This document shows positions 24,517 through 34,500 of a stretch of DNA of 64,000 bases, piece by piece. Below the pieces are notes generated by a model. It was not told the origin of the DNA. It saw only the letters and a list, made by a program, of their open reading frames with translations, and searched no databases. Origin of the DNA: Bryobacterales bacterium (GTDB lineage Bacteria; Acidobacteriota; Terriglobia; Bryobacterales; Bryobacteraceae); NCBI GenBank assembly GCA_003167495.1, contig PMSX01000137.1, forward strand, positions 27,625-91,624. Reading direction: 5' to 3'. Made by a program: the position numbers and the translations under genes. Numbering within the stretch: the stretch's first letter is position 1; every line of letters begins with the position of its first letter.

Positions 24517-26700
24517 ATGCGGACTTCCTTGCTATTCTTCATCCTCATTGCCGGTACTCTTTCTGCGCAACAGAAAGTTAAGAGCGACGAAATCGGCGGC
24601 GCAGTTACCAGCGCCAACGGACCCGAGGCCGGCGTATGGGTCATCGCCGAAACCACCGATTTGCCTATGCGCTACATCAAGGAAGTCGTCACTGACGACC
24701 GTGGCCGCTATCTGATTCCGTCCCTGCCCGCAGCCACCTACACTGTCTGGGCGCGCGGCTACGGCTTGGTGGATTCCCCCAAAGTTCAAACCAAGCCCGG
24801 AAAACAGATCAATTTAAGTCCCGTTGTCGCTCCGGATAAGAAGTCCGCGGCTCATTATTATCCGGCAAATTACTGGTATTCGATGCTAACAATCCCCGAA
24901 AAGACCGAGTTTCCCGGTACCGGACCCTCTGGCAATGGCATCTCACCCAGCATCAAAACTCAGGAACAATGGCTGCATTTGATCAAAACGGACAGCTGTG
25001 AATCCTGCCACCAACTTGGCAACGAGTATACGCGCACAATCCCTCCTCTCTTTCAAAATCTCGATTCGCCCGCACAGGCCTGGCTCCGCCGCGTGCAGTC
25101 GGGACAAGCTGGCAGCGCAATGGTGGGAGGCCTCGGACAACTGGGGCCAGAAAGAGCCACTGCCCAATTCGGAGATTGGACCACGCGCATCGCTCACGGC
25201 GAATTGCCTTCCGAAGCACCGCCGCGGCCGCAAGGGATTGAGCGTAATGTCGTCATCACCCAATGGGATTGGGCCGACTCGAAGGCGTATCTGCACGACG
25301 AAATCTCAAGCGATAAACGCAACCCGCGAGTCAACGCCAACGGATTGATCTACGGTTCGCCCGAAGAGAGCCGCGATTATCTGCCGGTGCTCGATCCCGT
25401 GCACAACACAATCGCCCAAGTAAAGATTCCATATCGCGATCCCGATACTCCCGGCCAGCCGAAGCCGCTGCAAGCCTCCGCAATTTGGGGCGATGAAGCA
25501 ATCTGGGATAGCCACACCACCGTGCACAATCCGATGTTCGACGAGCGTGGGAGGCTATGGTACACGTCGCGCATCCGCGCCAACGCTAACCCCGCGTTCT
25601 GCAAGGAAGGTTCCAGTTTGACGTCGGCGAAACTCACGCCCGTCGCCAGTTCGGGCCGGCAACTGGCGGTTTACGATCCGGCGAAGAATCAAACTTCCAT
25701 GATCGACACTTGCTTCAGCACGCATCATCTGATCTTCGCCTCTGATGCCAATAACACGCTTTGGACCAGCAGTGGTGGTGGCGGAGGCGTGGTCGGTTGG
25801 CTGAATACCAAGACGTGGGACGCTACGCACGATGCACAGAAATCGCAAGGATGGACTGCGCTCGTGCTGGATACGAATGGCAATGGAAAGCGCGATCCCT
25901 ACCTCGACTCTGAGCAGAAGGTTCTCACGGCGCCTAGCGGAGAGAGTCTCGGCACCTCGGCCGCACTCAGTGGGCCCGTGGCCGATGCCACGCGCGATAC
26001 ACGCTTGAACGCCGCATTCTATGGCCTGGCGGTGGGTAGCGACGGCATGGTGTGGGGTAGCGTTCTGGGATTTCCGGGCGGTCTTGTACGCTTGAACCCA
26101 GGCTCGAACCCGCCAGAAACCACGCTCGCCGAATACTACGAAGTCCCCTGGCACAACCCCAAAGCGCCGGTCTCGGGTTATTCACCGCGCGGCATGGATG
26201 TTGATGGCGACAACGTCGTGTGGGTCGCCCTCGGCAGCGGCCATCTTGCGAGCTTCGACCGTCGAAAGTGCCAAGCGCCGCTCAACGGGCCGCAGGCTAC
26301 CGGGCAACACTGTCCGGAAGGTTGGACGCTCTATCCTACGCCAGGACCCAACTTTCACAACGTGAAGGATTCCGGCAGCGCCGATTCACATTACTACGAT
26401 TGGGTCGATCAGTTCGACACTTTGGGACTGGGCAAGAACACACCAATCATCACCGGCAACTCTTCCGATTCCCTCATCGCTTTGGTGAACGGCAAATTTG
26501 TGATCCTGCGTGTTCCTTACCCCCTTGGATTTTTTGCGAAAGGCATGGACGGCCGTATCGACGATCCGACGGCGGGCTGGAAAGGGAAGGGCGTGTGGAC
26601 AACGTGGGGTACGCGCACACCTTTTCACAGTGAGACAGGGAAGGGAACTACCAGCAAAGTGGTGCATTTCCAGATAAGGCCAAACCCATTGGCCGATTGA
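24517..26700 (+). CDS. Secreted protein: carboxypeptidase-regulatory domain, heme motif and beta-propeller
   Basis: A 727-residue exported protein (signal FFILIAGTLSAQQ). Order of parts: a carboxypeptidase regulatory-like beta-sandwich at about residues 25-100 (VTDDRGRYLIPSLPAATYTVWA), a single c-type heme site CESCH at residues 161-165, then a long region of repeated Trp/Gly-containing strands typical of a vgb/NHL-like beta-propeller (FASDANNTLWTSSGGGG, GLAVGSDGMVWGSVLGFPGG, GMDVDGDNVVWVALGSGHL). Such fusions are common in Acidobacteria and are thought to be periplasmic redox or carbohydrate-related enzymes; no activity is established. The gene is intact. Confidence 0.85.
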   Translation: MRTSLLFFILIAGTLSAQQKVKSDEIGGAVTSANGPEAGVWVIAETTDLPMRYIKEVVTDDRGRYLIPSLPAATYTVWARGYGLVDSPKVQTKPGKQINLSPVVAPDKKSAAHYYPANYWYSMLTIPEKTEFPGTGPSGNGISPSIKTQEQWLHLIKTDSCESCHQLGNEYTRTIPPLFQNLDSPAQAWLRRVQSGQAGSAMVGGLGQLGPERATAQFGDWTTRIAHGELPSEAPPRPQGIERNVVITQWDWADSKAYLHDEISSDKRNPRVNANGLIYGSPEESRDYLPVLDPVHNTIAQVKIPYRDPDTPGQPKPLQASAIWGDEAIWDSHTTVHNPMFDERGRLWYTSRIRANANPAFCKEGSSLTSAKLTPVASSGRQLAVYDPAKNQTSMIDTCFSTHHLIFASDANNTLWTSSGGGGGVVGWLNTKTWDATHDAQKSQGWTALVLDTNGNGKRDPYLDSEQKVLTAPSGESLGTSAALSGPVADATRDTRLNAAFYGLAVGSDGMVWGSVLGFPGGLVRLNPGSNPPETTLAEYYEVPWHNPKAPVSGYSPRGMDVDGDNVVWVALGSGHLASFDRRKCQAPLNGPQATGQHCPEGWTLYPTPGPNFHNVKDSGSADSHYYDWVDQFDTLGLGKNTPIITGNSSDSLIALVNGKFVILRVPYPLGFFAKGMDGRIDDPTAGWKGKGVWTTWGTRTPFHSETGKGTTSKVVHFQIRPNPLAD

Positions 26701-26716
26701 TCGCCGCGCCGCCCTT

Positions 26717-28393
26717 TTACGGGTTCACCCGCAGTGGCTTTGCCGTATTTCGCAAATCCTCCGCATCATAGACTACAAAGTCACGATTCATAAACGCCGC
26801 CCGCGCGCCCGCTAGCTGATTCTGCCTGCGAAGCACGTAGTAATCAATGGGCAACGGAAGCATCCTCTCTAACCCCGCCGTGGAAAAGCCGTCTTGCATA
26901 GTGTCTCGCCACCGTTCCTGCCAGCGCGCCGCCGCAGTCTCGGAATACACCACGCCTTGCGCGCTCTTCCAATCCACCCAGAGAGCATGCCGCGATAACG
27001 CGCGAAACACACTGGGGTAACCAGCGCGCCCGGCATCCGGAAACAGAAAAACAGAACTGCCCCAAGTACTGCTTTCGGCCCACTGAGCAAGTCCGCTAGT
27101 CGAAGGACGCATCGGAATCGACGCCGCCCGCAATCCCGGCACGTTCGCCAGCGCCAACGCGGCTACCACCGGCGCGGCCAGCGTCACAAACCGCGCACTG
27201 GCGCCGGCGAATCCCCACAGCAATCCCGTCAGGAACGCGGCCAAGGCAAGCGCAATGGCAAACCGGCTGAGTCGCTGCCCGTTTGTGACTCGCAAGAAAT
27301 CGAAAAGTCCCCGGCTCACCGGCAGCATGAACAACAAAAAGAACCAACCCAGCGCCTCCCAAGGAGATCGATGCAAAATCGCGCGCATACCCGCGAGTCC
27401 AAACAGCAATGCCGACGCCGCCGCACCGAACAACAGCGTCCTCGTCGGTTCGAGTCTCGCGACCCACGACAAATGGCCCTCGTCCAACAGCAAGTACGAA
27501 AGAGGCATCGACAACAGACCACACAAACCCATGCCCAGCAACAGCCATCGGAAACAACCTGTCAGCAGAGGCCAGCAGCGCGCCGCGGCCCATAACCCGA
27601 GAACAAACAGCGCGAGCGTCTGATACACCTCGCCCGCGGGCCACGCACCTATATAGAGATGTGAGGCGTACGTTCGTTGAAAAATTGCGAGTTGTGCGGG
27701 AACACGCGCAAACAGCGGCTCGCCGCTGGTACCCGGTTGCAATTGCGCCAAATTCGCCAGCAGCAAAACAAACACCAGAAACACTGGCAACATGGGCCGC
27801 ACCAATCTTCGCATGCCGCCGTCCAGCCAAAACGCCGCAAACAACACGCACCAAAAGGGGAGCGCCAAAATCGGATCGTACAGAAAGGCTAAGCCGCCCG
27901 CTACTGCCGCCAAAACCGATTTATCGTGCGCCAGCAATCCCATAGCCAGCAACGTCAGCGCGAACGAAAACGGCCCCGGCAACGGCTCGCGATCCGTCAA
28001 GAAAACAGCAGGCCCGGCCAGCGTTGCTCCCAGGTTGACAATGGCAGCCACCACAAACGCGAAAAGATGGCTCAAACCTGTGGCGCGCGCCAGTAGAAAT
28101 ACGCCAACGAGTGCCGCTAACCGAAAAACCAGCTGCTGTTCAACCAACGCCCGCCGAAATGTCTGGCGTCCACCCTCGTGCAGTAGCAACGTCGCTTCGT
28201 CGTAGGCCGTGAGCGAAAGCGCTGCGCTCGTAGCCACTAAATCCCGCGAGAGCAAGCCTGGCGCGTCCACTCGTTCCAGCATCGGCAAATAAAGTTGCGT
28301 ATCGCCTTCGAGGTAGCTATGACCGGGAAAGACCGTAAACTCAAGCCAGGCGGCTGCGAAGATAGCTAGGCACAGCAGCGGGACTCGCAACAT
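26717..28393 (-). CDS. Polytopic membrane protein of unknown function
   Basis: A protein of about 558 residues with some twelve hydrophobic segments and a soluble C-terminal domain of about 130 residues (SSVFLFPDAGRAGYPSVFRA, IDYYVLRRQNQL). The first loop has YLEGDTQLYLPMLERV, in the place where PMT-type glycosyltransferases have their acidic motif, so a distant glycosyltransferase role is possible but not shown. ATG 28393 is used, because an upstream start at 28456 would overlap the TPR gene. It begins one base after that gene ends, so the two are probably one operon. Confidence 0.75.
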   Translation of the reverse strand: MLRVPLLCLAIFAAAWLEFTVFPGHSYLEGDTQLYLPMLERVDAPGLLSRDLVATSAALSLTAYDEATLLLHEGGRQTFRRALVEQQLVFRLAALVGVFLLARATGLSHLFAFVVAAIVNLGATLAGPAVFLTDREPLPGPFSFALTLLAMGLLAHDKSVLAAVAGGLAFLYDPILALPFWCVLFAAFWLDGGMRRLVRPMLPVFLVFVLLLANLAQLQPGTSGEPLFARVPAQLAIFQRTYASHLYIGAWPAGEVYQTLALFVLGLWAAARCWPLLTGCFRWLLLGMGLCGLLSMPLSYLLLDEGHLSWVARLEPTRTLLFGAAASALLFGLAGMRAILHRSPWEALGWFFLLFMLPVSRGLFDFLRVTNGQRLSRFAIALALAAFLTGLLWGFAGASARFVTLAAPVVAALALANVPGLRAASIPMRPSTSGLAQWAESSTWGSSVFLFPDAGRAGYPSVFRALSRHALWVDWKSAQGVVYSETAAARWQERWRDTMQDGFSTAGLERMLPLPIDYYVLRRQNQLAGARAAFMNRDFVVYDAEDLRNTAKPLRVNP

Positions 28394-28394
28394 T

Positions 28395-29117
28395 TTAGCT
28401 GGCCGGTGTTTTATCCAATTGCTGCTTCGTCCACATTCTTTGCGGGTTAATTTCAAGTGCTTTTTGCAAAGCTTGACGCGCTTCGCTATTGCGGTTGGCC
28501 TTGCGCAGCGTTACGCCTTTCCAAAGGTACGCCTCCGAAAGCTTCGGATTCAGCTCCAAGGCTTTATCAAAGTCCTTCAATGCGATGTCAACACCGCCGC
28601 CCATGGAAGACGGAAGGTAGTAATTACCCACGCCCCGGCTCACATAAGCCAGTGCAAGTTTGCCGTCTAGTTGAATCGCCTTATCGATTTCATCGCGCGC
28701 GCATTGTCCGTATTTCAGCGCTCCAAAAATCGGATTCGCTGGAATCACCTGGCCGCACAGTTCCCCCAACAAACGATGATATTCGGCATTATTCGCATTG
28801 CTCGTCGTCAGTTTCTGCGCGGCATCCATTCCCGCTTCCGCGAACGCCTCCGATTTCCGTTTATCGCGCAGTTCCATTGACACTTCGGCTGCAAAAGAAT
28901 CGGCAAGCGCGAGTTTATAAAGACAATCGGTGCACTGCGGGTTCGATTTGGACGCCTGCTGATACTGCTCAATCAAACCGTTTAAGCTCGCCAGATCCTG
29001 ATGATCTCTAGCAATCGTTAACTCGGCGGGCGGCGCTCCGAACACCACGCTGCTTGTTAGAAAAACAATAATAGCTTTCAACATCCCTGACTTCATCTTA
29101 GAAATGACGGTTTCCAT
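28395..29117 (-). CDS. TPR-repeat secreted protein
   Basis: A 240-residue exported protein (signal LKAIIVFLTSSVVFGA). The C-terminal half has at least two tetratricopeptide repeats: AYVSRGVGNYYLPSSMGGG, DIALKDFDKALELNPKLSEAY, and LWKGVTLRKANRNSEARQA. The pair CTDC near residue 60 may form a disulfide. TPR proteins serve as scaffolds; the partner here may be the membrane protein encoded one base downstream. The start may be ATG 29117 or ATG 29096, both before the signal. Confidence 0.82.
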   Translation of the reverse strand: METVISKMKSGMLKAIIVFLTSSVVFGAPPAELTIARDHQDLASLNGLIEQYQQASKSNPQCTDCLYKLALADSFAAEVSMELRDKRKSEAFAEAGMDAAQKLTTSNANNAEYHRLLGELCGQVIPANPIFGALKYGQCARDEIDKAIQLDGKLALAYVSRGVGNYYLPSSMGGGVDIALKDFDKALELNPKLSEAYLWKGVTLRKANRNSEARQALQKALEINPQRMWTKQQLDKTPAS

Positions 29118-29120
29118 TGC

Positions 29121-30326
29121 CTAGAGTTTCGCTAGTTTCTTTTGAATCAGCAGAAAGTATAGGGCAAGAATCACTACCAGAATTCCATTGCCTGCCAAAA
29201 CCACTGGTATCGAGAACTTTTCAATCAAATAACCGCACACCACGCTGCCAATCGGCATGCCGCCCCGGAACGCAACATTGTAGACGCTCATCACCCGCCC
29301 GCGCATGGCATCGCCCACTTGCGCTTGCACCAGCGATGTATTCAGCGCGAATACAACCATCATCAGCGAACCCACCATGAAAATCGCGGCCGTGGTGAGC
29401 GGCAGAAAGTAAGAAACACCGATTATCGCAATCATCACACCCATCACCACTAGCGCTTGCAATGACGTCTTCGCTCGTCCCGGCTGAGCCGATTGTCCCG
29501 CTACTAACAGTGCTCCCGTCACAGATCCGGCCCCTGAGATGCACAAGAACAGCGTGAACGTGTTCGACGTGCCGTGAAAAACGGTTTTCGCAATCACCGG
29601 TAAGAACGTGATCATCGGATAAGATAGCAAAGTAATAAAAAAGGCCAGACCGATCAGGCTCAACATCCCTTCACGTTTGCGCATGAAGTCGATTCCCTGC
29701 TTCATGCTATCGATTACCGAAGATCCCGTGCCTGCCGGTATAAATGTAGGGCGAATTGCCAACAGCGTACCAATCACCGCCAAAAACGATAGGCCATTGA
29801 GGAAGAAGCACCAGAACGCGCCCAGCTTAATCAGCGCGATGCCGCCCAATGCCGGACCCACCACGCGCGCCAAATTAAATTGGATCGAGTTCAGCGCAAT
29901 TGCATTCTGCAGATCTTCCTTCTTCACCAGTGTCGGCACCAGCGCCGAATAGGCGGGCCCTCCGAACGATTGCGCCACACCCACCGTGAAAGATAAACAC
30001 CAGATTTGCCAAACCTTCACCAGATTGGTCGCCACCAGAAACGCCAGCGTGAACGCGCATGTGAGTTGGATGACCTGCGACATCAACAGCAGACGCCGCC
30101 GGCTCACGCGATCAGCGAACACGCCGCCAAACAACGAAAGCAAGAAGATCGGGGCCTGTCCGAAAAATGCATCCAAGCTCAAATAGAAAGGCGAGTTCGT
30201 GAGCCGGTACACCAGCCAGCTTTGCGCCAGGATTTGCATCCACGTCCCAATGCTCGACGTGCAGGCGCCGAACCACATCAGCCGGAAGTCCGGGTATGCG
30301 AATGCCTTGAAGACCCGATTTAGCAA
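29121..30326 (-). CDS. MFS transporter (MFS_3/EntS-like)
   Basis: A 401-residue transporter with twelve predicted helices. It opens with FAYPDFRLMWFGACTSSIGTW, the typical start of the MFS_3 group, and has the loop 2-3 motif GGVFADRVSRRRLLL. Relatives export siderophores, drugs or other small molecules; the substrate cannot be predicted. It lies three bases before the TPR gene on the same strand, so it may be the first gene of that operon. Confidence 0.9.
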   Translation of the reverse strand: MLNRVFKAFAYPDFRLMWFGACTSSIGTWMQILAQSWLVYRLTNSPFYLSLDAFFGQAPIFLLSLFGGVFADRVSRRRLLLMSQVIQLTCAFTLAFLVATNLVKVWQIWCLSFTVGVAQSFGGPAYSALVPTLVKKEDLQNAIALNSIQFNLARVVGPALGGIALIKLGAFWCFFLNGLSFLAVIGTLLAIRPTFIPAGTGSSVIDSMKQGIDFMRKREGMLSLIGLAFFITLLSYPMITFLPVIAKTVFHGTSNTFTLFLCISGAGSVTGALLVAGQSAQPGRAKTSLQALVVMGVMIAIIGVSYFLPLTTAAIFMVGSLMMVVFALNTSLVQAQVGDAMRGRVMSVYNVAFRGGMPIGSVVCGYLIEKFSIPVVLAGNGILVVILALYFLLIQKKLAKL

Positions 30327-30356
30327 GTGATGCCCTTTTTAACACCGGGCATTCGT

Positions 30357-30743
30357 TTAGCTGCCAAAGCGAGGCATGGGTTTGCCTCGTTTGATCAAAT
30401 GCACCAAATTGCCGTCGGCATCATGAAAGAAAACTAAGCGGTTGCCGCCTATTTCGTAAGGCTCACCGGCGAACTGCACGTCTTGCTTCTTCAATTGCGC
30501 CAGCCCCGCATCGAAATCGTCCACGCTAATGGCAATGTGCCGCATGCCCGGCGTTTTCATTGTGGGAGTTCCAAACTCGCCCTCTCCCGGAATGATCTCG
30601 ATGATCACGCCATTCTTAGCTTCGATGAAATAGTTGCCGCCGTACTCCCATACGAGTGCAAATTCTAAATTATGCACGTACCAATCGGCCAGCGCCTTGG
30701 GATTCGCCGAAGCGATTGCAAAATGTTCAATACCTGAGAACAT
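30357..30743 (-). CDS. VOC (glyoxalase/bleomycin resistance) family protein
   Basis: A 128-residue single-domain protein with two beta-alpha-beta-beta-beta modules: IEHFAIASANPKALADWYVH in the first, and MRHIAISVDDFDAGLAQLKK with VFFHDADGNLVHLIKRG in the second. His of IEHFAI, Glu near FIEAKNG, His of RHIAI and the late Glu/His positions could bind a metal. Substrate unknown; these are dioxygenases, glyoxalases or binding proteins. It is a probable monocistronic gene between the MFS and HAD genes. Confidence 0.88.
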   Translation of the reverse strand: MFSGIEHFAIASANPKALADWYVHNLEFALVWEYGGNYFIEAKNGVIIEIIPGEGEFGTPTMKTPGMRHIAISVDDFDAGLAQLKKQDVQFAGEPYEIGGNRLVFFHDADGNLVHLIKRGKPMPRFGS

Positions 30744-30767
30744 GTCCGGGATTGTAACAGGTAACGT

Positions 30768-31436
30768 TCAACGCTCCATCTGTTCGCTCATCCACTTCTC
30801 CAACGCAGGATCGCGAAAATCCTTGATCTTGAGTTGAATTCCTTGGAACGTGGTTGGCGTCGTCTCCACTCCGACCACTCTCATACCTGCCGCAACCGCC
30901 GCTGTCACGCCCGTCGGCGAATCTTCGAATACAATGCAATCCTGCGGCGCAGTCTTGAGCCGCCGCGCTGCTTCCAGAAATACATCGGGAAAAGGCTTCG
31001 GTCGCGCCACCTGCATCCCATTCACTGTCACCGGAAAATAGTCGCGCAAGCCAAAGCGGTCGAGCACAAAATCGATATTCTGGGGCTCGGCGTTGGACGC
31101 CACGGCTTTCGGCAGCTCACGATGCCTTTCGAGAAACTCGGGTACGCCTGGAATCGTATACTGGCTCAAGCCATCTTCAATCATCATTTCGCGAAACAAG
31201 CGCTCCTTCTCCGCGCCGTGATGAAAAATCACATCCGCCGGCAGATTCGGGTCAATCAAATCGCGCACCAGTTCCGAGTTGCGCTTGCCGTGCATGCGCT
31301 GCTCCAGGTTATCGATCGTAATGCCTAAGTTCGCTAAATACCGCTCCCACGCGAGTGTATGCAGCGGCATCGAGTGTACCAGCACGCCGTCCATATCGAA
31401 GATCAGAGCAAGGGAAGAGGGTTGTGATGTTTGCAA
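30768..31436 (-). CDS. HAD-IA family phosphatase (beta-phosphoglucomutase-like)
   Basis: A 222-residue HAD hydrolase. Motif I is IFDMDGVLVHSMPLHTLAW with the nucleophile Asp, the cap is alpha-helical, motif II is KAVASNAEPQN, motif III lysine lies in ARPKPFPDVFLEAA, and motif IV is CIVFEDSPTGVTAA. This is the standard set for phosphatases or phosphomutases of the beta-phosphoglucomutase subgroup. It acts on a sugar phosphate or similar cytoplasmic substrate. Confidence 0.9.
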   Translation of the reverse strand: MQTSQPSSLALIFDMDGVLVHSMPLHTLAWERYLANLGITIDNLEQRMHGKRNSELVRDLIDPNLPADVIFHHGAEKERLFREMMIEDGLSQYTIPGVPEFLERHRELPKAVASNAEPQNIDFVLDRFGLRDYFPVTVNGMQVARPKPFPDVFLEAARRLKTAPQDCIVFEDSPTGVTAAVAAGMRVVGVETTPTTFQGIQLKIKDFRDPALEKWMSEQMER

Positions 31437-31439
31437 CGT

Positions 31440-31838
31440 TCATTCTCTATTGTTGCAACCGAGACGTGTGGGGCAGAATGGCATTCTGTGCTCCGATTGG
31501 CAATCGGCGCTCTTGATTTCCACATTTTCCGACCCAAAACTACCGCCGAAACTGAGCCAGGGACCATAAGCGACCCTAGCTACTAAGCTCTGAACTACGC
31601 AAAGATCCGGAACGCGAAAACGCGCCGCCTTCACCTGTACCCGCTGCCCGGGCACAGCCAGAAGGCCCAATTGATCCTCGTAGTTGAGTAGTTGCTTCAG
31701 CAGCAGGGCCTGAAGGCAGCTATGACTCCATTCGCCTACATTGCGCTCCACGAGTTCGCCATCGATATATTCCCGGTCTGGACGGTAACTGGTGCCCAAG
31801 TATTCGTTCACCGAGACCAATGTCATTGAACTCGCCAT
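31440..31838 (-). pseudogene. Truncated Uma2/DUF820 family protein
   Basis: The N-terminal 85 or so residues match the Uma2 (DUF820) restriction-endonuclease-like fold: SVNEYLGTSYRPDREYIDGEL, HSCLQALLLKQLLNYE and FRVPDLCVV. Normal members have about 190 residues and continue with a catalytic core (an E-x-K type strand after VPDLCVV). Here the homology stops at about 31575, and the remaining residues are encoded by unrelated DNA that contains the double palindrome at 31474-31507. So an element seems to have replaced the 3' half. Confidence 0.65.
31474..31507. repeat. REP-like double palindrome
   Basis: CAGAATG-G-CATTCTG (31474-31488) is followed after four bases by CCGATTG-G-CAATCGG (31493-31507). 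Both have perfect seven-base arms around one G. Two small adjacent hairpins of the same design are the hallmark of REP/BIME-like elements. It lies in the 3' part of a truncated Uma2 gene. Confidence 0.7.
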
Positions 31839-31875
31839 GAGGCAATTGTATCGCCGCGTGTGTGAACTATCCCGA

Positions 31876-34500
31876 TCAGCCTTCGTCGCGAAGCACCGTC
31901 ATTGGATCCAGACGGGACGCCCGGCTCGCCGGAATCCACGCCGCCAGTATGGCGACAAAAGTCATCGGGACGCAAGCAACGGCGAGTGCCGTCGGGTCTA
32001 GCGCGGACACCTGGAACAAGAGACTTTTCAGGACCCGCGTCAGCGCAAAGGCTCCAGCCAATCCGCCGGCAAGCCCCACGATAAGCATCGAGAAGGCGCT
32101 GCGCAAAATGAGCGACAGCACGTCACCCGAACGCGCGCCCAACGCCATGCGAATGCCAATCTCGCGGCGCTGCTGCGTCACCGCATGCGTCAGAACGCCG
32201 TAAAGCCCCAGCGCGGCCAGCAGAGCCGCAACGCCGGCGAAGGCGCCAACCACCCAAGTGGGCTGCCTCGCCCAGAGCATGCTCTGCTCCTTGACCTGTT
32301 CCATCGTCATCACATCCCCGAGAGGCAGGTTGGGATCGATCTGCCGCACCGCTTCCCGAATGCCGAGCATTGCCGCCGTCGGTCCGCTCCGTGTGCGAAC
32401 CACCAGCTTGATGTCCTGCCGTGGGGCCTGGGCCAAAGGTAGGTAGGCTACCAACTCAGGCGGCGCGTTTAATGCGGCGGTGCGCTCGCTACGAATCACA
32501 CCCACAATCTGCAGGTTCACCAACGACTCTGGGATCGGACCGTAGCCAGGCACCCAGATGCCAACGGTTCGCCCAACGGGATTTGCGATTCCGAATGTTT
32601 TCGGAAATTGCCGGGCTACCTCTTGATTGATGACCACCACCGGCGGGGTGCCCGCGTGATCGCGATTCTCGATTCCGCGCCCGCTCTCCACTGGAATCTG
32701 CAGCGCACCGAAATACCCGGGATCGACAAGCTTCAGACGAACCAGGAGAAACCCGTGCACTCCGGGCAAGCTCATAAATTCACCCCATTGCACGCCTTGC
32801 AGAGGCAAGCCCTGCGAGACGGATGCCTGTTCGACTCCGGGAACGGCCTCGAGCCGTTGAACGACGGCTTCTTAGAATCTCGTCGCGGTGGCCGGAGACG
32901 GGTATGTCCCCGCTGGAAGATCGGCCGACATTGTAATTACATGGTCGATTCGTACCCCAGCATCGATTTGTTGCAGTTTCGCCAGGCTCTTGAACAGCAG
33001 TGCCGCGCCGCAAATCAGCACGACGGAAGCGGCCACTTCAGCGATGACGATCGTCCGCCGCACCATCGCGTTCGAACCAGACGATCCACGTGCCGCTTGG
33101 TTCAACGCGTTCAACAGCTTGCCGAAGGAAGTACGCAACGAGGGAAGCAGACCCGTGAGCAGCAAGACAGCCATCACGGCCGCCGCGGCAAAGCCAAGAA
33201 CGCGCAGATCCGTGCGGAGGTCGGTGGTAAACGGCAGCGATGCCGCCACCAGCGGGGCTGCGGCACGAAGCAGCAGCGCGCCCAAGGCAACACCCGCCGC
33301 GCCTCCCAGCAGACACAAGACCAGGCTCTCAGTCAGCAACTGCGCGATCAAACGGCCGCGACTGGCTCCTAGAGCCGCTCTGAGCGCCATCTCCTTCCGC
33401 CTGGTTGTTCCTTTGGCCAACGCCAGGTTCGCCACGTTCGCGCAAGCAATAAGCAACACCATCAGAACTGCTCCAAACGCCAGATAGATTGAGCGTCGCA
33501 GCGTATCGCCCACCAGCATCTGCCCGAACGGATCCACCGCGAAGCCCCAGTCTTTCTGGTAAATAAAGTCATTGAGACTGGCTCTCAACACCGTCATCTT
33601 CGCTCGCGCCTGCTCGATGCTCACGCCCGAACGCAGCCGCCCAATCGGGTTCAGCCAATGCTGACCGCGATTGAGTTGATCGGGTGCGAAGATCAGCGGC
33701 TTCCAGAACACCGCTTCGTCGCGATCAAAACTGCCCGCGGGTAGAACCCCGATGACTCTGTGCGGTTCGCCGTCGAGCACGAGATCTCGGTTCAAAACGC
33801 CAGGATCGCCGGCGAATTGCGTTTGCCAGAACGCCTGGCTGAGCACCACGACTTGATCGGCTCCCGGCTGATCTTCGTCCCGCGCGAACGCCCGCCCGAT
33901 CTGAGGCTTGACGCCGAATACCTGAAAGTAATTGGCCGACACCAGCTTGCCCGAAACACGCGCGGGACCGCCGCCCGTTGCCACCGTGGCTTTGGTAGAG
34001 CACTCGACCGACAATGCCTAGAATATGTCTGTCTGCCGCTTCCAGTCCAGAAAAGTAAGCGTGGTGGTGCCGTTATGCCCCTCTGGAGTGGATTCCCAAA
34101 CCCTTACCATGCGCTCGGGCTCGGGAAACGGCAGCGGCTTTAACAGCACCGCGTCAACGATACTGAACATGGCCGAGTTGGCGCCGATGCCGAGACCGAG
34201 CAAGCCGATGGTGACGGCGGCGAATCCAGGATCGCGCGCCAACGAACTCATCCCGTAGCGAAAGTCTCTCAGTAGATTCTCCATCCACCGGACGCTGCGG
34301 TGATCGCGGTGATCTTCTTTCATCTCTTCGATTCCTCCGAAATTGCGTCGGGCCGCTTGACGTGCTTCTTCAGGCGACAGGCCAGCGGCAAGGGCATCAC
34401 GCTCAGCCAACTCCAAGTGAGCAAGGATCTCATCGTCCAATTCCCGATCGAGTCTTCGTCTCCTGAACAGCGCCAGCAGGCGAGCAATTGCGGAGCGCAT
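31876..34500 (-). pseudogene. MacB/FtsX-type ABC permease (acidobacterial ADOP family) with two in-frame stops
   Basis: One uninterrupted frame of 875 codons from ATG 34500 to TGA 31876, except for TAG at 34018-34020 and TAA at about 32855-32857. Parts in order: an N-terminal RRRRLDRELDDEILAHLELAE regulatory-like segment, TM1 before a long periplasmic MacB-PCD domain (LVSANYFQVFGVKPQIGRAF), FtsX domain 1 (LMVLLIACANVANLALAKGT), a second periplasmic domain, and FtsX domain 2 ending DPMTVLRDEG. Both stops keep the frame, and sequence on both sides matches the family, so each can arise from one substitution (for example GAG to TAG, TAC to TAA). No ATPase gene is adjacent, as usual for this family. 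Confidence 0.88.
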
